A stretch of 64,000 bases of DNA from Pedobacter rhizosphaerae (GCF_900111155.1 NZ_FOGG01000010.1:1-64000), one strand, 5' to 3'. Numbered from the stretch's first letter, positions 26,601 through 36,443 are shown. A program made the numbers and translations. The notes: generated from the letters alone by a model not told the origin.

Positions 26601-27206
26601 TAAACGTACAATCATGTTCGCAGTAACTTGTTGCTCTTTTGTGGTGTAACCTACGTAAGAGAAAATCAAGGTTGCGTTTGCAGGAACATCAATACTAAAC
26701 GAGCCCTGTGTATTGGTAGATACGGTATTTTTCAAATTACCCTTTTCCCTTACCGTTACGCCAGGAATTGGTTTTCCTTCTTCATCCAGCACCCTTCCCC
26801 GCAAATCAGCGCTTGAAAAGACATTTCGGATCCGATCCAGTATAGAAGCTGGTTTTTTATTTAAAACAATAATTTTGTCTTTAATGGTATACTCAAAATG
26901 CTCATCAAAAACCTTTTTCAGCACTTCGTTAAGGTCTTGATCTTTAACATTCACATTAACCTTCTCGGCCGATTCCAGTAAGCGAAAGTCGAACACGAAG
27001 TCGTACCCGGTTTGATTTCTAATTTTGGTGATGATAGATTCTAAAGAGGCGTTCTTTTCATTTAAGGTTACTTTTTGGCCGAAAGACCCTGCAGATACCT
27101 GTAATAAAGTGGTTGTAAGGATAAGGATGACCAATTTCATAGTCAATAGAAGTTTATTAGGCAGCCGCAGTCGGGCCATGCCTAGGTTAAAAGCATAAAT
27201 TTGCAT
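23700..27206 (-). CDS. SusC/RagA-like TonB-dependent transporter with STN domain (operon 1)
   Basis: 1168 residues. Signal peptide around residues 22-44, then an STN (secretin/TonB short N-terminal) domain with IITKIRNQTGYDFVFDFRLLE, a carboxypeptidase-like domain (VLDEEGKPIPGVTVREKG), the TonB-box-like ETVVVGYGTSRRKDLTGSVS, a plug with GGNDPLYIIDGVQV and TAIYGSRAANGVVIITTKKG, and a barrel ending RQFSLGLRVGL. The STN domain is the part that signals to FecR. The start is not certain, since several Met codons precede the signal peptide. It exports nothing; it imports a TonB-energised substrate across the outer membrane with SusD. Confidence 0.94.
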   Translation of the reverse strand: MQIYAFNLGMARLRLPNKLLLTMKLVILILTTTLLQVSAGSFGQKVTLNEKNASLESIITKIRNQTGYDFVFDFRLLESAEKVNVNVKDQDLNEVLKKVFDEHFEYTIKDKIIVLNKKPASILDRIRNVFSSADLRGRVLDEEGKPIPGVTVREKGNLKNTVSTNTQGSFSIDVPANATLIFSYVGYTTKEQQVTANMIVRLQLRENKLQETVVVGYGTSRRKDLTGSVSSVDMKEVRDVPFATIDQAITGKAAGVQVVQSDGSPGGVAKIRIRGGTSLMGGNDPLYIIDGVQVQVQNRYQAGAADIVSPVERGGNDDPNFTVAGSFARGLNSLGGLNINDIETIDILKDASATAIYGSRAANGVVIITTKKGKTNQKPILEANYYTALSMPEKEKVLNREQYIAMVKEGAKNLNDARAASVPVLAPNALATQILTDPNYFGTANTDWMDLVLRNGVTQNADVSVRGGGTGSSYYSSITYNKNQGTVIGTDYSRVAGKVSLDNEISKRLRFNTNLDYGFTTNNITNGIYTQAMFAPPTVDPFNADGSVKIIDPATLGAYAYEGFQNPLVLTKGVNKSNAIFLIGSVAGEYDIFKSLKFRSSVAVNYNNYRQTSYIPSTASIATSNGSGSSNNGTATQSQSQQTNTFFENTLTYNKEFNENNRLNVVAGTSWQITKSNAFSASGQGFPDDTYLNNLSSAAVTLPATGTSDQNSLLSFYMRATYNLYDKYLFTFTGRSDASSKFPEANRVGYFPSGGLGWRISKENFLKDVKWIDEIKLRASAGYTGTQNIADNLFYTLYAPVSYAGLNGLSPSQLGNPRLKWESTLQRDAGIDFSFFNGRFRGGFGYYDKRTKDVLFPTTVASSSGFTGVTANIANIRNRGLELELSGDFIRSKNFQWSGTLNISGNRSKVLALSNDFADPNNPQVYQYGNTVLKVGEPIGLLYGRVFDKILSTKAEVDAYKNGNLLAMFGSYPYLGIGDASYLLEDIGGGYRYFKDDIIGRAEPKYYGGYTNRLSYKDFTLTALATFSYGGDIYYLADVQNQDMARRTNKGVSILGRWTPDNPGATRPRLIQGQGSYAYAASNNVYDASFIKLKSVTFSYSLPRKITEKLRINGLSAYISGTNLFTITNYPGVDPETSNDPYSLIGGYSDSGGYPYVRQFSLGLRVGL

Positions 27207-27415
27207 ACTTTTGTCTTGGTTTGAGTTGATTGGAAACTGTTACTTGATATTTTCTGATTCCCGATTTCGGGAAAAGGACTCAAACTCCCGGATAGTGGTG
27301 TTGGTAGCACCATTATCCTTCATTTAGATCCTTCTTTTTCCGTTACCTCTTCTGTCGTAGATTTCTTTTCATTTTAGTTAGTTTGGTTTTTAGTTGATGT
27401 GGTTTTACTTTGATA

Positions 27416-28564
27416 TTAATTGGGGAGAACGGTAACCTTTTTATCTTCAATTTTAAATCTGATGTGTCCGGCTTCTGCTAAACGCTCTAAAACAGCCGCC
27501 AGTGATTTGGTTCTGGAAATCCGGCCTATAAGTGGAATCTTTTTGATTTCCTCATCCTGATAAGTCAGTTCAACATTATACCACCGGGCGATAGTACTCA
27601 TTACATTTTCGAGTGGTTCTGCCCGAAAATAAAACTCATTTTTGACCCAAGCCACTTCACTTTCCAGATCTGCCTGTACTATTTTAACCGACCCTGATTT
27701 ATTAATGGCCAACTCGCCCGGTTTTAATAAATAATTGTTATTAATCTTTACACTTCCTTCCAGCAAGGTTGTTTTGGTACCTGATAACACTTCGTAATCG
27801 TTCACATTAAAATGCGTTCCCAGTACTTCAATTTCCTGATGCGCAGTTTTCACTATAAAAGGATGATGCTTATCCTTTGCAACTTCAAAATAGGCCTCTC
27901 CCTTGAGTTCGATCAATCTGTTCTTCATCCCCGCAAAGGTTGAAGGATAAGTGATGGAAGATGCAGCATTCATTAAAACTACCGAACTATCTGGTAAAAT
28001 GACCTTGATCTTTTCTCCATTAGAGGTGGCCAGTTGGTTGTAAACCAGTTTCTGATCCAGCCTGCCTGTTGCCTGACAAACAATCTCACCACTCTCGCTT
28101 CTTATAATTTTTAGCCCGGAAGAATCGACCAGCTTACCTGAACTTATATCGTTAATGTAGATTTTTTTCCCATCAGCTAGGGTAAGCGTGGCTCCACTCT
28201 TTCCTGCTGCAATATCCTGGGTAAATTCTACAGAAGGCGCTGCTCCGCGGCTGTAAATTAAAATACCCAGGCCAACAATAACAGTTAAGACAGCAGCAAT
28301 AGCCAGGCGAAACCCTATTTTCTTCAAGCTCAACTTTCGTTCATCGGCACTGAATATCCGGTCCAGTACCTGCGTGCTCTGCTGGCTGGTTAGCTGGTAT
28401 TGGTCTTCCTGCTCACGCATAAAGCCCTCAAGGAGCTCATTAATTTCTTTTTCATAACTGGGATCGTCAACAAAATCCCATAACTCCAGCTCATCAAGTT
28501 GGCTTGCTCGTGCCGAGAGGTGCAACTGCAATAATTCTTTAAGTCTTGTGGTGTGGATCGCCAT
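27416..28564 (-). CDS. fecR: FecR-family anti-sigma factor (operon 1)
   Basis: 382 residues. A cytosolic N-terminal part (about 1-85) is followed by one membrane helix (IGFRLAIAAVLTVIVGLGILI), a FecR domain in the periplasm (about 115-280, GEKIKVILPDSSVVLMNAASSITYPS, GEAYFEVAKDKHHPF) and a C-terminal DUF4974/STN-like domain (about 310-380). It should bind the sigma factor encoded just upstream (102-base gap) and release it when the SusC STN domain signals substrate. SusC starts 209 bases downstream. Confidence 0.92.
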   Translation of the reverse strand: MAIHTTRLKELLQLHLSARASQLDELELWDFVDDPSYEKEINELLEGFMREQEDQYQLTSQQSTQVLDRIFSADERKLSLKKIGFRLAIAAVLTVIVGLGILIYSRGAAPSVEFTQDIAAGKSGATLTLADGKKIYINDISSGKLVDSSGLKIIRSESGEIVCQATGRLDQKLVYNQLATSNGEKIKVILPDSSVVLMNAASSITYPSTFAGMKNRLIELKGEAYFEVAKDKHHPFIVKTAHQEIEVLGTHFNVNDYEVLSGTKTTLLEGSVKINNNYLLKPGELAINKSGSVKIVQADLESEVAWVKNEFYFRAEPLENVMSTIARWYNVELTYQDEEIKKIPLIGRISRTKSLAAVLERLAEAGHIRFKIEDKKVTVLPN

Positions 28565-28666
28565 AGCGCTAATTTACTTTCGCATTTAAAAGTATTGACA
28601 CCATCGCACAAAGATCAGGGTATACCCAAAAGAAAAAATAAACTAACAAACTGATTTACAGATGGA

Positions 28667-29257
28667 TTATTTTAACAAAACCATAACTAAAAGCGGAAAA
28701 GCGATTGCATTTCTTTTCAAATGCTCCCTGATTTTCTTTAAGGCCGACCTCATGTGTACGTGTACGGTTTGGGGAGAAATGCCCATTTGTTTGCCTGCTT
28801 CCTCATATTTTAGACCTTGTTGATGACATAGCTGATAAGCCAGTTGCTGTTGGGGAGAAAGACCCGAAATGGCCTGATCTACTATTCTTAAGGTCTCCCT
28901 GTAATCGAGCTGCTCAAGCGTTGAGGCTTCTGCTTTCCCTTCCGCTTGTTCTAAATCTACAGTGAGATTTGCTTTTTTTGAAAGATCTCTAAGTACATTG
29001 AAAGCCCGATTGCGTACAAGTCTATTTAAATATGCGCCAAAACTCTCAATGTCTTCAAGCCTGGATCTGGTGTTCCAAATGTTTAAAAATACATCCTGAA
29101 CAATCTCCAAAGCCATATCATCGGAATGGGTAATTCGCTTAGCGAAGCTGAAAACGAAATTTTGATAGTGATTAAAAACTGTCGTGAATGCATACCGATC
29201 CCCTTTAGCTATTTTAATCAACAATTCCTTTTCGTTTAAAAGTAGTGAGACAGGCAT
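28667..29257 (-). CDS. ECF RNA polymerase sigma factor (operon 1)
   Basis: 196 residues. Region 2 (about 20-90) has DRYAFTTVFNHYQNFVFSFA, then ALEIVQDVFLNIWNTRSRLE with the -10 recognition helix; region 4 (about 125-180) has LSPQQQLAYQLCHQQGLKYE and GISPQTVHVHMRSALKKI as helix-turn-helix. The short C-terminal tail is hydrophobic. It belongs to the Bacteroidota sigma/FecR/SusC systems and is the first gene of operon 1. A TTTG/TA-type promoter is possible at 29277-29310. Confidence 0.93.
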   Translation of the reverse strand: MPVSLLLNEKELLIKIAKGDRYAFTTVFNHYQNFVFSFAKRITHSDDMALEIVQDVFLNIWNTRSRLEDIESFGAYLNRLVRNRAFNVLRDLSKKANLTVDLEQAEGKAEASTLEQLDYRETLRIVDQAISGLSPQQQLAYQLCHQQGLKYEEAGKQMGISPQTVHVHMRSALKKIREHLKRNAIAFPLLVMVLLK

Positions 29258-29276
29258 GGGTGGGATTTCGGTATTT

Positions 29277-29310
29277 CTAATTTACTAAAACATTCAATAA
29301 TAAACAAAAA
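29277..29310 (-). promoter_or_regulatory. Possible Bacteroidota promoter for operon 1
   Basis: On the minus strand TTTTTG (29310-29305) and TAAATTAG (29284-29277) are separated by 20 bases, near the TTTG-N18/19-TAnnTTTG pattern of this phylum. The match at -7 is imperfect. Confidence 0.3.
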
Positions 29311-30131
29311 TTGCCTGTTCCTAATTATATCGAGATAAAAAAATGAGTACTGAATACTCAAATAAGGATTTTTTAATAGCTGAATCCACAAATTATAAGC
29401 TCAAGACAAAAAATAGAAAAGAAAAAGACGTTAAATTGTCAAAAAAGTACTGGAGAGACTTTATATGTCAATTTTCGACCACCTTTCCTTTCTTCTTCCG
29501 GCAGTTATCGAAAGCTTCAAAATTTATCTGAATCTAACAGAATGGAAACAAGCAAAAGTTGTTTACACGAGCAAATGTATACAAAATCTATAGATTATAT
29601 ATTTTTATTTCATTTTTTATAGACTGTTGTTTTCAATACAAACAACAGTTAATTACCCTGATCAGATAATAAAAGTCTTTCTTAAGGTATGAAAAGGTCG
29701 ACAGGCTTTCCTATCGCTATCCTTATCGCCATAGAAAAAAGCAAAGAGAACGATAGTGAAAGTGCCATCAAAAATACGCTAATTTACATTGGCTGAACAT
29801 GCTGATACCGAAGACATCACGGCCGGTTAAGATCGGTATACCAAAATTGGAGATCCCTAAAAATGAAGAAGCTAAAGCAGTCTCCCCTTAGATCAAAATT
29901 CAATAACTAAAATGCGGCATTTACTGGAGATTTCGCATTTGATGATCAGTTCATTACAGAAATTTTAGCCAATGAGTCACGGACAAATTTGACCAGCACA
30001 ACAAACTGAACCCTACGAAATTAAAAGGGTGCAAACTATTTGCTTGGATTGATCACTCTGCTATGGAATCGATTGGTCAGTGATAACGAAATCTCCAATC
30101 AGGACGGCTCTGATTTGGTTCAATCGCCATC
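29311..30131. other. Intergenic region between the uptake operon and DinB gene
   Basis: About 820 bases with no supported gene. An open frame at 29343-29531 (62 codons, very Lys-rich) lacks any recognisable pattern. The stretch 29690-30120 has protein-like segments interrupted by stops, so it may contain decayed coding DNA, but I cannot identify it. Confidence 0.45.
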
Positions 30132-30587
30132 TCACCTACCTGAACCCATGGCCTTTAATATCCCCATTATAGTATTGATATGGATATTCTCATGAAAAAT
30201 CAAAAAATCGAATCCCCTTTCAAAAGCACTTAACGCAAAGCCTTGATCATGGCTGAATACACCTGCATGAAAGTCTTCTTCTAGGCGCTCCAATGTTGGG
30301 ATCATCAAGTTTAGTATTTCCTCAATTTCAAGACTACCCGTTCTGGTGTTTGGTTTTGTGTCCTTTAGATATTTTTTGTAAAGGTTATGGATATTCGGAG
30401 GCATCTTTTCAGCACCAGAATATAAGTGGTAGATGGGGGTGACCAGCATATGCCCTAAATTCCAGATGATGTTATTGGTATATTTAAGGGGAATCTCATT
30501 GAACTGCTGAGTATTCAAGTGGGACAATTTTTCGATAAGAACTATTCTGTTTTGTTTTAACTCTTGGATCTTTTCAGTGATATTCAT
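30132..30587 (-). CDS. DinB-family four-helix bundle protein
   Basis: 151 residues forming the four-helix DinB/YfiT fold, which often binds a metal through three His residues. Visible candidates are His46 (NIIWNLGHMLV), and the pair in FHENIHINTIMGILKAMG near residue 130-140. Members act as thiol transferases or metal-dependent hydrolases, and many have no known role. It stands alone. Its start is supported by position and by the helix 1 pattern KIQELKQNRIVLIEKL. Confidence 0.85.
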   Translation of the reverse strand: MNITEKIQELKQNRIVLIEKLSHLNTQQFNEIPLKYTNNIIWNLGHMLVTPIYHLYSGAEKMPPNIHNLYKKYLKDTKPNTRTGSLEIEEILNLMIPTLERLEEDFHAGVFSHDQGFALSAFERGFDFLIFHENIHINTIMGILKAMGSGR

Positions 30588-30942
30588 AATAATTTGCTAA
30601 GTTTTGATTTTGAAGTAATTTTCATCAATTCTTCCTGTTAAATTCATTTAATTCCGTTTTTTTATCTTCCATCAGTATAACAGTATCCCCACCACAGATT
30701 AAACCTTAGTCGTTTTTTCCCGAGTCCTTTTGTAGTTGGATCTTGTCTGTTGCTTAATCAAATAGCTTATCAATCGTGGTACAAACGCCTCATAAATTTC
30801 TGGTGTTTATTGGTTCCGCCCATTACAGGCATCACAAGTTTAACCTAATTGTCACCCTAAACTTATGATGCTATAAATACATATCTACTTCAGTTTTAGT
30901 TTGCTCAAATGAGATAACTTTACTTCTTCTGCTGGTTTAACA
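30588..30942. other. Intergenic region downstream of the efflux operon
   Basis: About 355 bases; no gene, repeat or clear terminator seen. Confidence 0.5.
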
Positions 30943-33900
30943 TTAATCTTTTTCATCCAATCTTGGTGGAATAAGCTTATACATCACCGGGGTTACAATC
31001 CTTGATAATATTGTTGAACTGATGAGTCCCCCAATCAACACAATTGCGAGCGGTGCGATCTGTGGGTTGGGATTCATTGCTATAGGGATCAGGCCACAAA
31101 TGGCGGTTATTGAAGTCAGCACGACGGGCAGAAACCTGGTCTCCCCGGCTATATCAATGGCCTCATCTATACTTTTTCCTTCAGCACGCAACTGGTTGGT
31201 AAAATCTACCAATAGCAGTGAATTTTTCACTTGTATACCAGATAAACCAATAAAACCAATTATAGATACCAAAGACATGGGGTTTCCTGTCATCAACAGG
31301 AAAATCACACCACCCAAAACGCCCAAAGGAATGATGGAAAGGACTATGATGATTCCCTTAAAAGTCTTAAACTGAAGCAATAGCACCGCGATGAACAGGA
31401 ATGTACTTAAAATAATCACTGACAGAAAATTGCCACCCAGCGCATCGCCCTCTGACTCCGCCTCTCCTGACAGCTTGTAGTAATAACCTTTCGGCATCTT
31501 CAACTTTTTGAGTTCGGGTACAATGTCCTTCAATATATCGTTTGCCAACACATTATCCTTTGTCAGTGAGGTTACTTTTGCAAATCGTGATTTATTAAAA
31601 TGGTTGATTGCAGTTGGAGAGGTTTCAAGCCCAACGCTCGCTATCTGGTCAATCTGAATCGGAGCACCCTGAATATTATTGACATAAAGATTCTTAAGGG
31701 CATTTAGGTTTGAATACTTATTGCGTGGAATGGTGATTACCACATTTCTCGAATCTCCCCTATCGTCAATATAATCGCCCACATTCAGTCCGGCCACGGC
31801 CATCCTGACTACTTTGTCTACGTCACTAGTCAACACGCCCAGCGTCCTGGCCTTTTCCTTATTAATCTTTATTTTCACATCAGATTTATAGGCATTAAGC
31901 TCGTTGTTAATGAAAAAAGTACCCGGATGTTTGCGCAGTAGTTCTTCAACTTTGAACGACAATGACCTGAGGGTATCCTGATTTTCACCAAAAACCCTTA
32001 TCACGATATTTGCTTCGATGGGAGTACCCTGTTCGAAATCCTTAACCTCTATTTTTGCATAGGGAAAATCCGTGAACTTGTTCCTTAGCGTTTTGATCAG
32101 CTCGGTCTTGTCAATCGGACTGGTCTCTTCTCCCAATTGCACGAAAATCTGTGCAAAATCAGGCTTAATATCCTGTTGATGAACGTTATAATAGATCTGC
32201 GGATTGCCTTTACCAACGTTCGAGGTATAGTATACGATTTCGGGATGCTTTTTCAGCTCCGTTTCCACCAGCTTTGCAGCCCTGTCGCTTTCGGGTATAT
32301 TTGCTTGTAAAGGCATTTTAATATTGATCAGGAACATCGGTTTTTCCGAAGTGGGGAAAAGTTTAAAACCTGCCAAAGGAAAAAGTAAAAAAGCCAGTAC
32401 GCTCAACCCAACAGATATTCCAATAGTCACCTTTGGCCATTTCAGCGCCAGTGGCATGATACCTTTGTATGACCAGGTTAAAAAGCCCTGCAGCTTTCTA
32501 AGGAAATAATTCCCTTCTCCATGGGTATGGGTCTTTAGGATCTTGCTGCCAATAAAAGGTACAAGCGTTAAGGCTACGATCATCGAGGCCAAAACACTAG
32601 TAATAATGGCCATAGGTAGGCTTCTAATGAACTCTCCTGCCATATCAGGCAAGAAGGCTAATGGCAGAAACGCAATCACAAGCGTAGCCGTACAGCCCAC
32701 AACGGCTACGCCAATCTGCTTTGTTCCCTTTAAGATGGCATCCTTTCGGCTATGACCTTCACGTAGCCATCTTTCAATATTCTCTACTACCACGATACTA
32801 TCATCCACGAGCAAACCTAATGCCACTACCAGTCCAACGATACTGAGCTGGTTGAGCGAAAAGCCCAACAGGTTCATCGCAATCAGGCCAAGCGCCAACG
32901 AAAGTGGAATGGAGATCATTACGATCAGTGAAGGTCTAAAGCCCAGAGGCAAAAGGGTAACCACCACCAATACGATCGCCAGCCCAAAATCAAAACCCAG
33001 ATGTCCCAGGCGTTTGGAAACCATGTCTGCCTGGTCAAAGTTTTTAATCATTTTGATGTTTTCGGGCAATGTTTCAGCGAATTGCTCCAATACTGGAGTA
33101 TATTCTTTCTTGACCTCGCTGATATCCACGTTGTTCTTCATCGATGAAGTAATCAGGATGCAGCGCTGTCCGTTGATCCTGGTGATGTGGCTAACCATGC
33201 CATCCTTATAACCCACCTGTGCCACATCTTTTAGATATATAATTTTTCCGTTTGCATTGTAGATTACCGTGTTTGCAACATCCTCCACGTTTTTAAACTT
33301 ACCGCTGGTTTTTACATTGAATACCTTATCGTCCATATTGATGCTCCCCCCTGGAATATCTGCTGCCTCACTCTGCAAACTTCCCATCACCACATTCAAC
33401 GGGATTCTCAACTGTGCAAGTTTATCCAGTTGCATATCAATCCGGATCTCCTGCTCCGGCATCCCAGTGTATTTCACTTCCCTCAGGTTGGTAATCTTTT
33501 CCAGTTGGGTCTTCAGTTTATCTGCATTGTCCCTAAGGGTTTTGGCCGATGCAGTATTGGATATGAGTGCCATCTGGATAATCTTTACATCTGAGGAGGC
33601 AATTTTTTCGGTTTTGACCAGGTAGATGTCCTTTGGAAGCTCCCCATTTTTAAGGGCGTTGATTTCCGTTGAGATCTCCTGGTATTTGTTGTCCACATCA
33701 ACCCCGTACTTGAACTTGATCTGTATGGCGGCAACACCATCTTCAATCGTGGTCAGGATCTTGTCGATGTTTTCTAATCCATAGATCTTGTTTTCAATAG
33801 GTTTAACTACCTGCTCTTCCATATCCTTAGGACTGGTACCGGGATAGATAACGGTAACCAGATATTGCGGGGGATGGGTAGTTGGATCCTCTGATCGTGG

Positions 33901-33996
33901 CATGGTAAAAAGCGTTAGAAGTCCTACCACCGCCACCAGTACGAATATGATTAGGGTAAACTGGTAGTTTTTTACGGCAAAGTTTGTAATTTTCAT
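30943..33996 (-). CDS. RND-family efflux permease (AcrB/MexB-like superfamily)
   Basis: 1017 residues with the RND plan: one helix at the N-terminus (FTLIIFVLVAVVGLLTLF), a large periplasmic loop, helices 2-6 (GLVVALGLLVDDSIVVVENIERW carries the proton-relay Asp pair), a second periplasmic loop, and helices 8-12 (IIGFIGLSGIQVKNSLLLVDF). ATLVIAFLPLAFLPDMAGEF lies in the fifth helix. It is the inner-membrane pump of a tripartite exporter with the adaptor 10 bases upstream and TolC-like protein next to it. The substrate is unknown. Confidence 0.93.
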   Translation of the reverse strand: MKITNFAVKNYQFTLIIFVLVAVVGLLTLFTMPRSEDPTTHPPQYLVTVIYPGTSPKDMEEQVVKPIENKIYGLENIDKILTTIEDGVAAIQIKFKYGVDVDNKYQEISTEINALKNGELPKDIYLVKTEKIASSDVKIIQMALISNTASAKTLRDNADKLKTQLEKITNLREVKYTGMPEQEIRIDMQLDKLAQLRIPLNVVMGSLQSEAADIPGGSINMDDKVFNVKTSGKFKNVEDVANTVIYNANGKIIYLKDVAQVGYKDGMVSHITRINGQRCILITSSMKNNVDISEVKKEYTPVLEQFAETLPENIKMIKNFDQADMVSKRLGHLGFDFGLAIVLVVVTLLPLGFRPSLIVMISIPLSLALGLIAMNLLGFSLNQLSIVGLVVALGLLVDDSIVVVENIERWLREGHSRKDAILKGTKQIGVAVVGCTATLVIAFLPLAFLPDMAGEFIRSLPMAIITSVLASMIVALTLVPFIGSKILKTHTHGEGNYFLRKLQGFLTWSYKGIMPLALKWPKVTIGISVGLSVLAFLLFPLAGFKLFPTSEKPMFLINIKMPLQANIPESDRAAKLVETELKKHPEIVYYTSNVGKGNPQIYYNVHQQDIKPDFAQIFVQLGEETSPIDKTELIKTLRNKFTDFPYAKIEVKDFEQGTPIEANIVIRVFGENQDTLRSLSFKVEELLRKHPGTFFINNELNAYKSDVKIKINKEKARTLGVLTSDVDKVVRMAVAGLNVGDYIDDRGDSRNVVITIPRNKYSNLNALKNLYVNNIQGAPIQIDQIASVGLETSPTAINHFNKSRFAKVTSLTKDNVLANDILKDIVPELKKLKMPKGYYYKLSGEAESEGDALGGNFLSVIILSTFLFIAVLLLQFKTFKGIIIVLSIIPLGVLGGVIFLLMTGNPMSLVSIIGFIGLSGIQVKNSLLLVDFTNQLRAEGKSIDEAIDIAGETRFLPVVLTSITAICGLIPIAMNPNPQIAPLAIVLIGGLISSTILSRIVTPVMYKLIPPRLDEKD

Positions 33997-34006
33997 GTCG
34001 TCGTCT

Positions 34007-35053
34007 TTACTTAATAATTTTTACTGTAGACTGTTCGTTTAGGTATGCACTGTTAGAGGTAACGATTTGTTCTACACCCTCCAGCTTATCCTTTAGATAT
34101 ACATTTTTGTTGTCAAACTTCAGGATGGTCACCGGCACTTTTTTAACGCGGTCTTTACCAATTGGGGTAAATATGAAGCCCTTTTCTCCATCTGCCTCTA
34201 CCAGGGCGCTGAAGGGGATTGCGGTAGCATTCTGGGAAACATTGGTCTGGATCGCTGCTTTTCCAAACATACCTATCGCCGGCCTTAGGTTGCCTAGCTG
34301 TAGCTTAAGTTCAACCTGAAAAGATCCAATGGAAGCATCAGCAGACTGCAGCTTGCGCAGTACCGTTGCCTGAAAGGTCTGATCAGGATAGCCATCAAGG
34401 TTGATAACTGCTTGTTGTCCCGCTTTGATTCCCGCCCACTCCTGATCGGTGACCCCGACCTTCAGCAGATAGCTATCGCTATTTTGGGTAGAGCTGGTCA
34501 TCAGCACCGGCATTCCCCCACCTACTACTTCTCCCACGCTGGCTACCTTTTTGGTTACAAAACCATCCGAAGCAGCATAGATCTTAGCGTAGCGATAGTT
34601 AAAGGCAGTTGCCTCACTTGTTTTTTTGGCAACCTCAAGCGCTGTCCTGGTATTCTGCAACTGTTCCAGCGTAAATACGCTATCCTTGTACAGGTTTACT
34701 GCCCTGGCATAGTCGCGTTTGGCCTTATCCACGCCAAGGTCTGCCTGCGCCAATCCAGCCACAATCTCGGTGGTATTAAGTGTAGCCAGCAATTGTCCTT
34801 TTTTAAAGAACTGCCCCTCCTCTACCAGTATCTTACTGATGACCCCTCCAATCTTAAAGGCATAATTGGCCTCATTTTCGGTAGCTACCAGGCCTGTGGC
34901 CTGAATGCTGTTTGTAACCCCTAATGAGGAAACTGAGGCAATTTTCACCGGGACGATGTCGGGCTGGCCAAGTGCGTTTGTATTTTTTGGTTTTTCTTTG
35001 CAAGCGAACAATAATGATGTAAGTGCAATTAATGTAAGTTGAATCTTCTTCAT
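34007..35053 (-). CDS. RND efflux periplasmic adaptor (membrane fusion protein)
   Basis: 348 residues, lipoprotein by its signal (IALTSLLFACKEK). A barrel-sandwich/lipoyl part (VEEGQFFKKGQLLATLNTTE, and the partner strand YAASDGFVTKKVASVGEVV) flanks a short coiled-coil hairpin (QADLGVDKAKRDYARAVNLY). The beta-barrel part follows, then a membrane-proximal domain. It joins the RND pump to the TolC-like channel. Gaps are 10 bases to the pump gene and five bases from the TolC-like gene, so all three form one transcript. Confidence 0.93.
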   Translation of the reverse strand: MKKIQLTLIALTSLLFACKEKPKNTNALGQPDIVPVKIASVSSLGVTNSIQATGLVATENEANYAFKIGGVISKILVEEGQFFKKGQLLATLNTTEIVAGLAQADLGVDKAKRDYARAVNLYKDSVFTLEQLQNTRTALEVAKKTSEATAFNYRYAKIYAASDGFVTKKVASVGEVVGGGMPVLMTSSTQNSDSYLLKVGVTDQEWAGIKAGQQAVINLDGYPDQTFQATVLRKLQSADASIGSFQVELKLQLGNLRPAIGMFGKAAIQTNVSQNATAIPFSALVEADGEKGFIFTPIGKDRVKKVPVTILKFDNKNVYLKDKLEGVEQIVTSNSAYLNEQSTVKIIK

Positions 35054-35058
35054 GATAT

Positions 35059-36432
35059 TTATTGTAGGTTAAAGCTGGCATTCGCACGCTCAATTGCCGT
35101 GAACGATATCCAGGTGTCAAATAGGGCAATATTGGATTGGAGCTGGGCATCGACCCATTGGTTCTGGGCATCGAGCAGCTCGATGTAAATGGCCATTCCT
35201 TCTTTATAAAGCTTGGTCATATCGTTATAATAGGTCTGGCTGGTCTTGAGTTGCGACTGTGCGGCTTGGTACCGGGCCGATGCACTCTGCAGGTTAGCCC
35301 TGCGCACATTGAGTTCGGTCAACAATTGCTGGGTTACGTGGCTGTTCTGCGCTGATACGGCCTGTTCGCTGGCAATCGCCTGTTTGATCTTATAACTGTT
35401 TCGTCCAGACGAAAACAGATTCCACTCCAGTGAGATGCCCAACAGATAATATCTGCTTTTATCATTGAACTTCCAGTCGAAGGCCTGGGAACCCAGATCG
35501 AGCGAAGTACCAATTTTGGGAATGAGGTACGATTTGGCAAGGCCGGTCAGGTTTTGATTAATCCCTTTAGCAATCTGTAGTTTTACCAGCTCCTCCCGGC
35601 CACTCACATCGCCGAATGACAGGTTGTCCTGCGCAGGTAGTGTGGGTACATCATCAGTCAAAATAGCTTCGGTCAACGACCTGTTCAATAGGAAATTGAA
35701 ATAGAAACGGGCAGATTCCTCTGTTTTTTGAGCACCGGTCAGTGATGCTTTTATTTTTGACACCTCGTTCTGGCTTCGGATCACCGCAGTACGGTTAATT
35801 TTGTTGTTCTCAAAGAGTTTCAGGTTTACCCTTTCGCCCTCTTCCAAGAGTTTCAGAAAGGACTCATAGATGCTGATGGCATTGGTGGCTTTTAGATAAT
35901 TGTAATAGGCCGTCTTGATTTCTTTCACCAGCTCGCGTTTATAAAGCAGTATCTCCACCTTTTGCAGGTCCACCTGTTGAGACTTGATCCTTTTGTTGTA
36001 CACCAGTTCGGCATTCAGGATGGGAAGGCTCGTACGGAACTTGGCATCGTAGAAATTATCTGGATTGAGCAGTATACTCTGGTTCTGGAGCTGAGGGAAC
36101 GAGTTGCTCCCGGTCAGCTGGTTCAGCGTAGCATAGGCGGCATTGAAAAGATCGCCTGTAGGAAAATCAATTGTCCTGCCCCCATCGGCCCTTGTGTAAG
36201 TAGTGGAAAAAGTAATGGTGGGTAAAAACATACTTTTTGCCTCCTGGAGCAGATAAATATTCCTTTTCAGCAGAAAATCCTGCTCTTTAATGCTTTGGTT
36301 TGTGGAAAGCCCCTGCGAGATGTACGCACTTAATTGACTTTGCGCATTCAAGCAAGACGGGGCGGAGATCAATAGAATGAAGAGCAGAGCTCTCCATTGA
36401 CCTAAAGGTTTAAAAAGGTAATTAATAATCAT
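35059..36432 (-). CDS. TolC-family outer-membrane efflux channel
   Basis: 457 residues. Signal peptide about 10-30 (ALLFILLISAPSCLNAQ), then the two structural repeats of TolC, each with long helices (KRNIYLLQEAKSMFLPTITF, KQAIASEQAVSAQN..., RRANLQSASARYQAAQSQLK) and barrel strands. YNDMTKLYKEGMAIYIELLDA near the C-terminus is a well-conserved TolC segment. It is preceded by the TetR gene and by an operator at 36444-36456, 12 bases before the start codon, so the efflux genes may have their own regulated promoter. Confidence 0.92.
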   Translation of the reverse strand: MIINYLFKPLGQWRALLFILLISAPSCLNAQSQLSAYISQGLSTNQSIKEQDFLLKRNIYLLQEAKSMFLPTITFSTTYTRADGGRTIDFPTGDLFNAAYATLNQLTGSNSFPQLQNQSILLNPDNFYDAKFRTSLPILNAELVYNKRIKSQQVDLQKVEILLYKRELVKEIKTAYYNYLKATNAISIYESFLKLLEEGERVNLKLFENNKINRTAVIRSQNEVSKIKASLTGAQKTEESARFYFNFLLNRSLTEAILTDDVPTLPAQDNLSFGDVSGREELVKLQIAKGINQNLTGLAKSYLIPKIGTSLDLGSQAFDWKFNDKSRYYLLGISLEWNLFSSGRNSYKIKQAIASEQAVSAQNSHVTQQLLTELNVRRANLQSASARYQAAQSQLKTSQTYYNDMTKLYKEGMAIYIELLDAQNQWVDAQLQSNIALFDTWISFTAIERANASFNLQ

Positions 36433-36443
36433 TGTAATAATTT

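Noticed and set aside
29343..29531. 62-codon Lys-rich frame
   Set aside because: No ribosome site, no recognisable fold or family, in AT-rich intergenic DNA.
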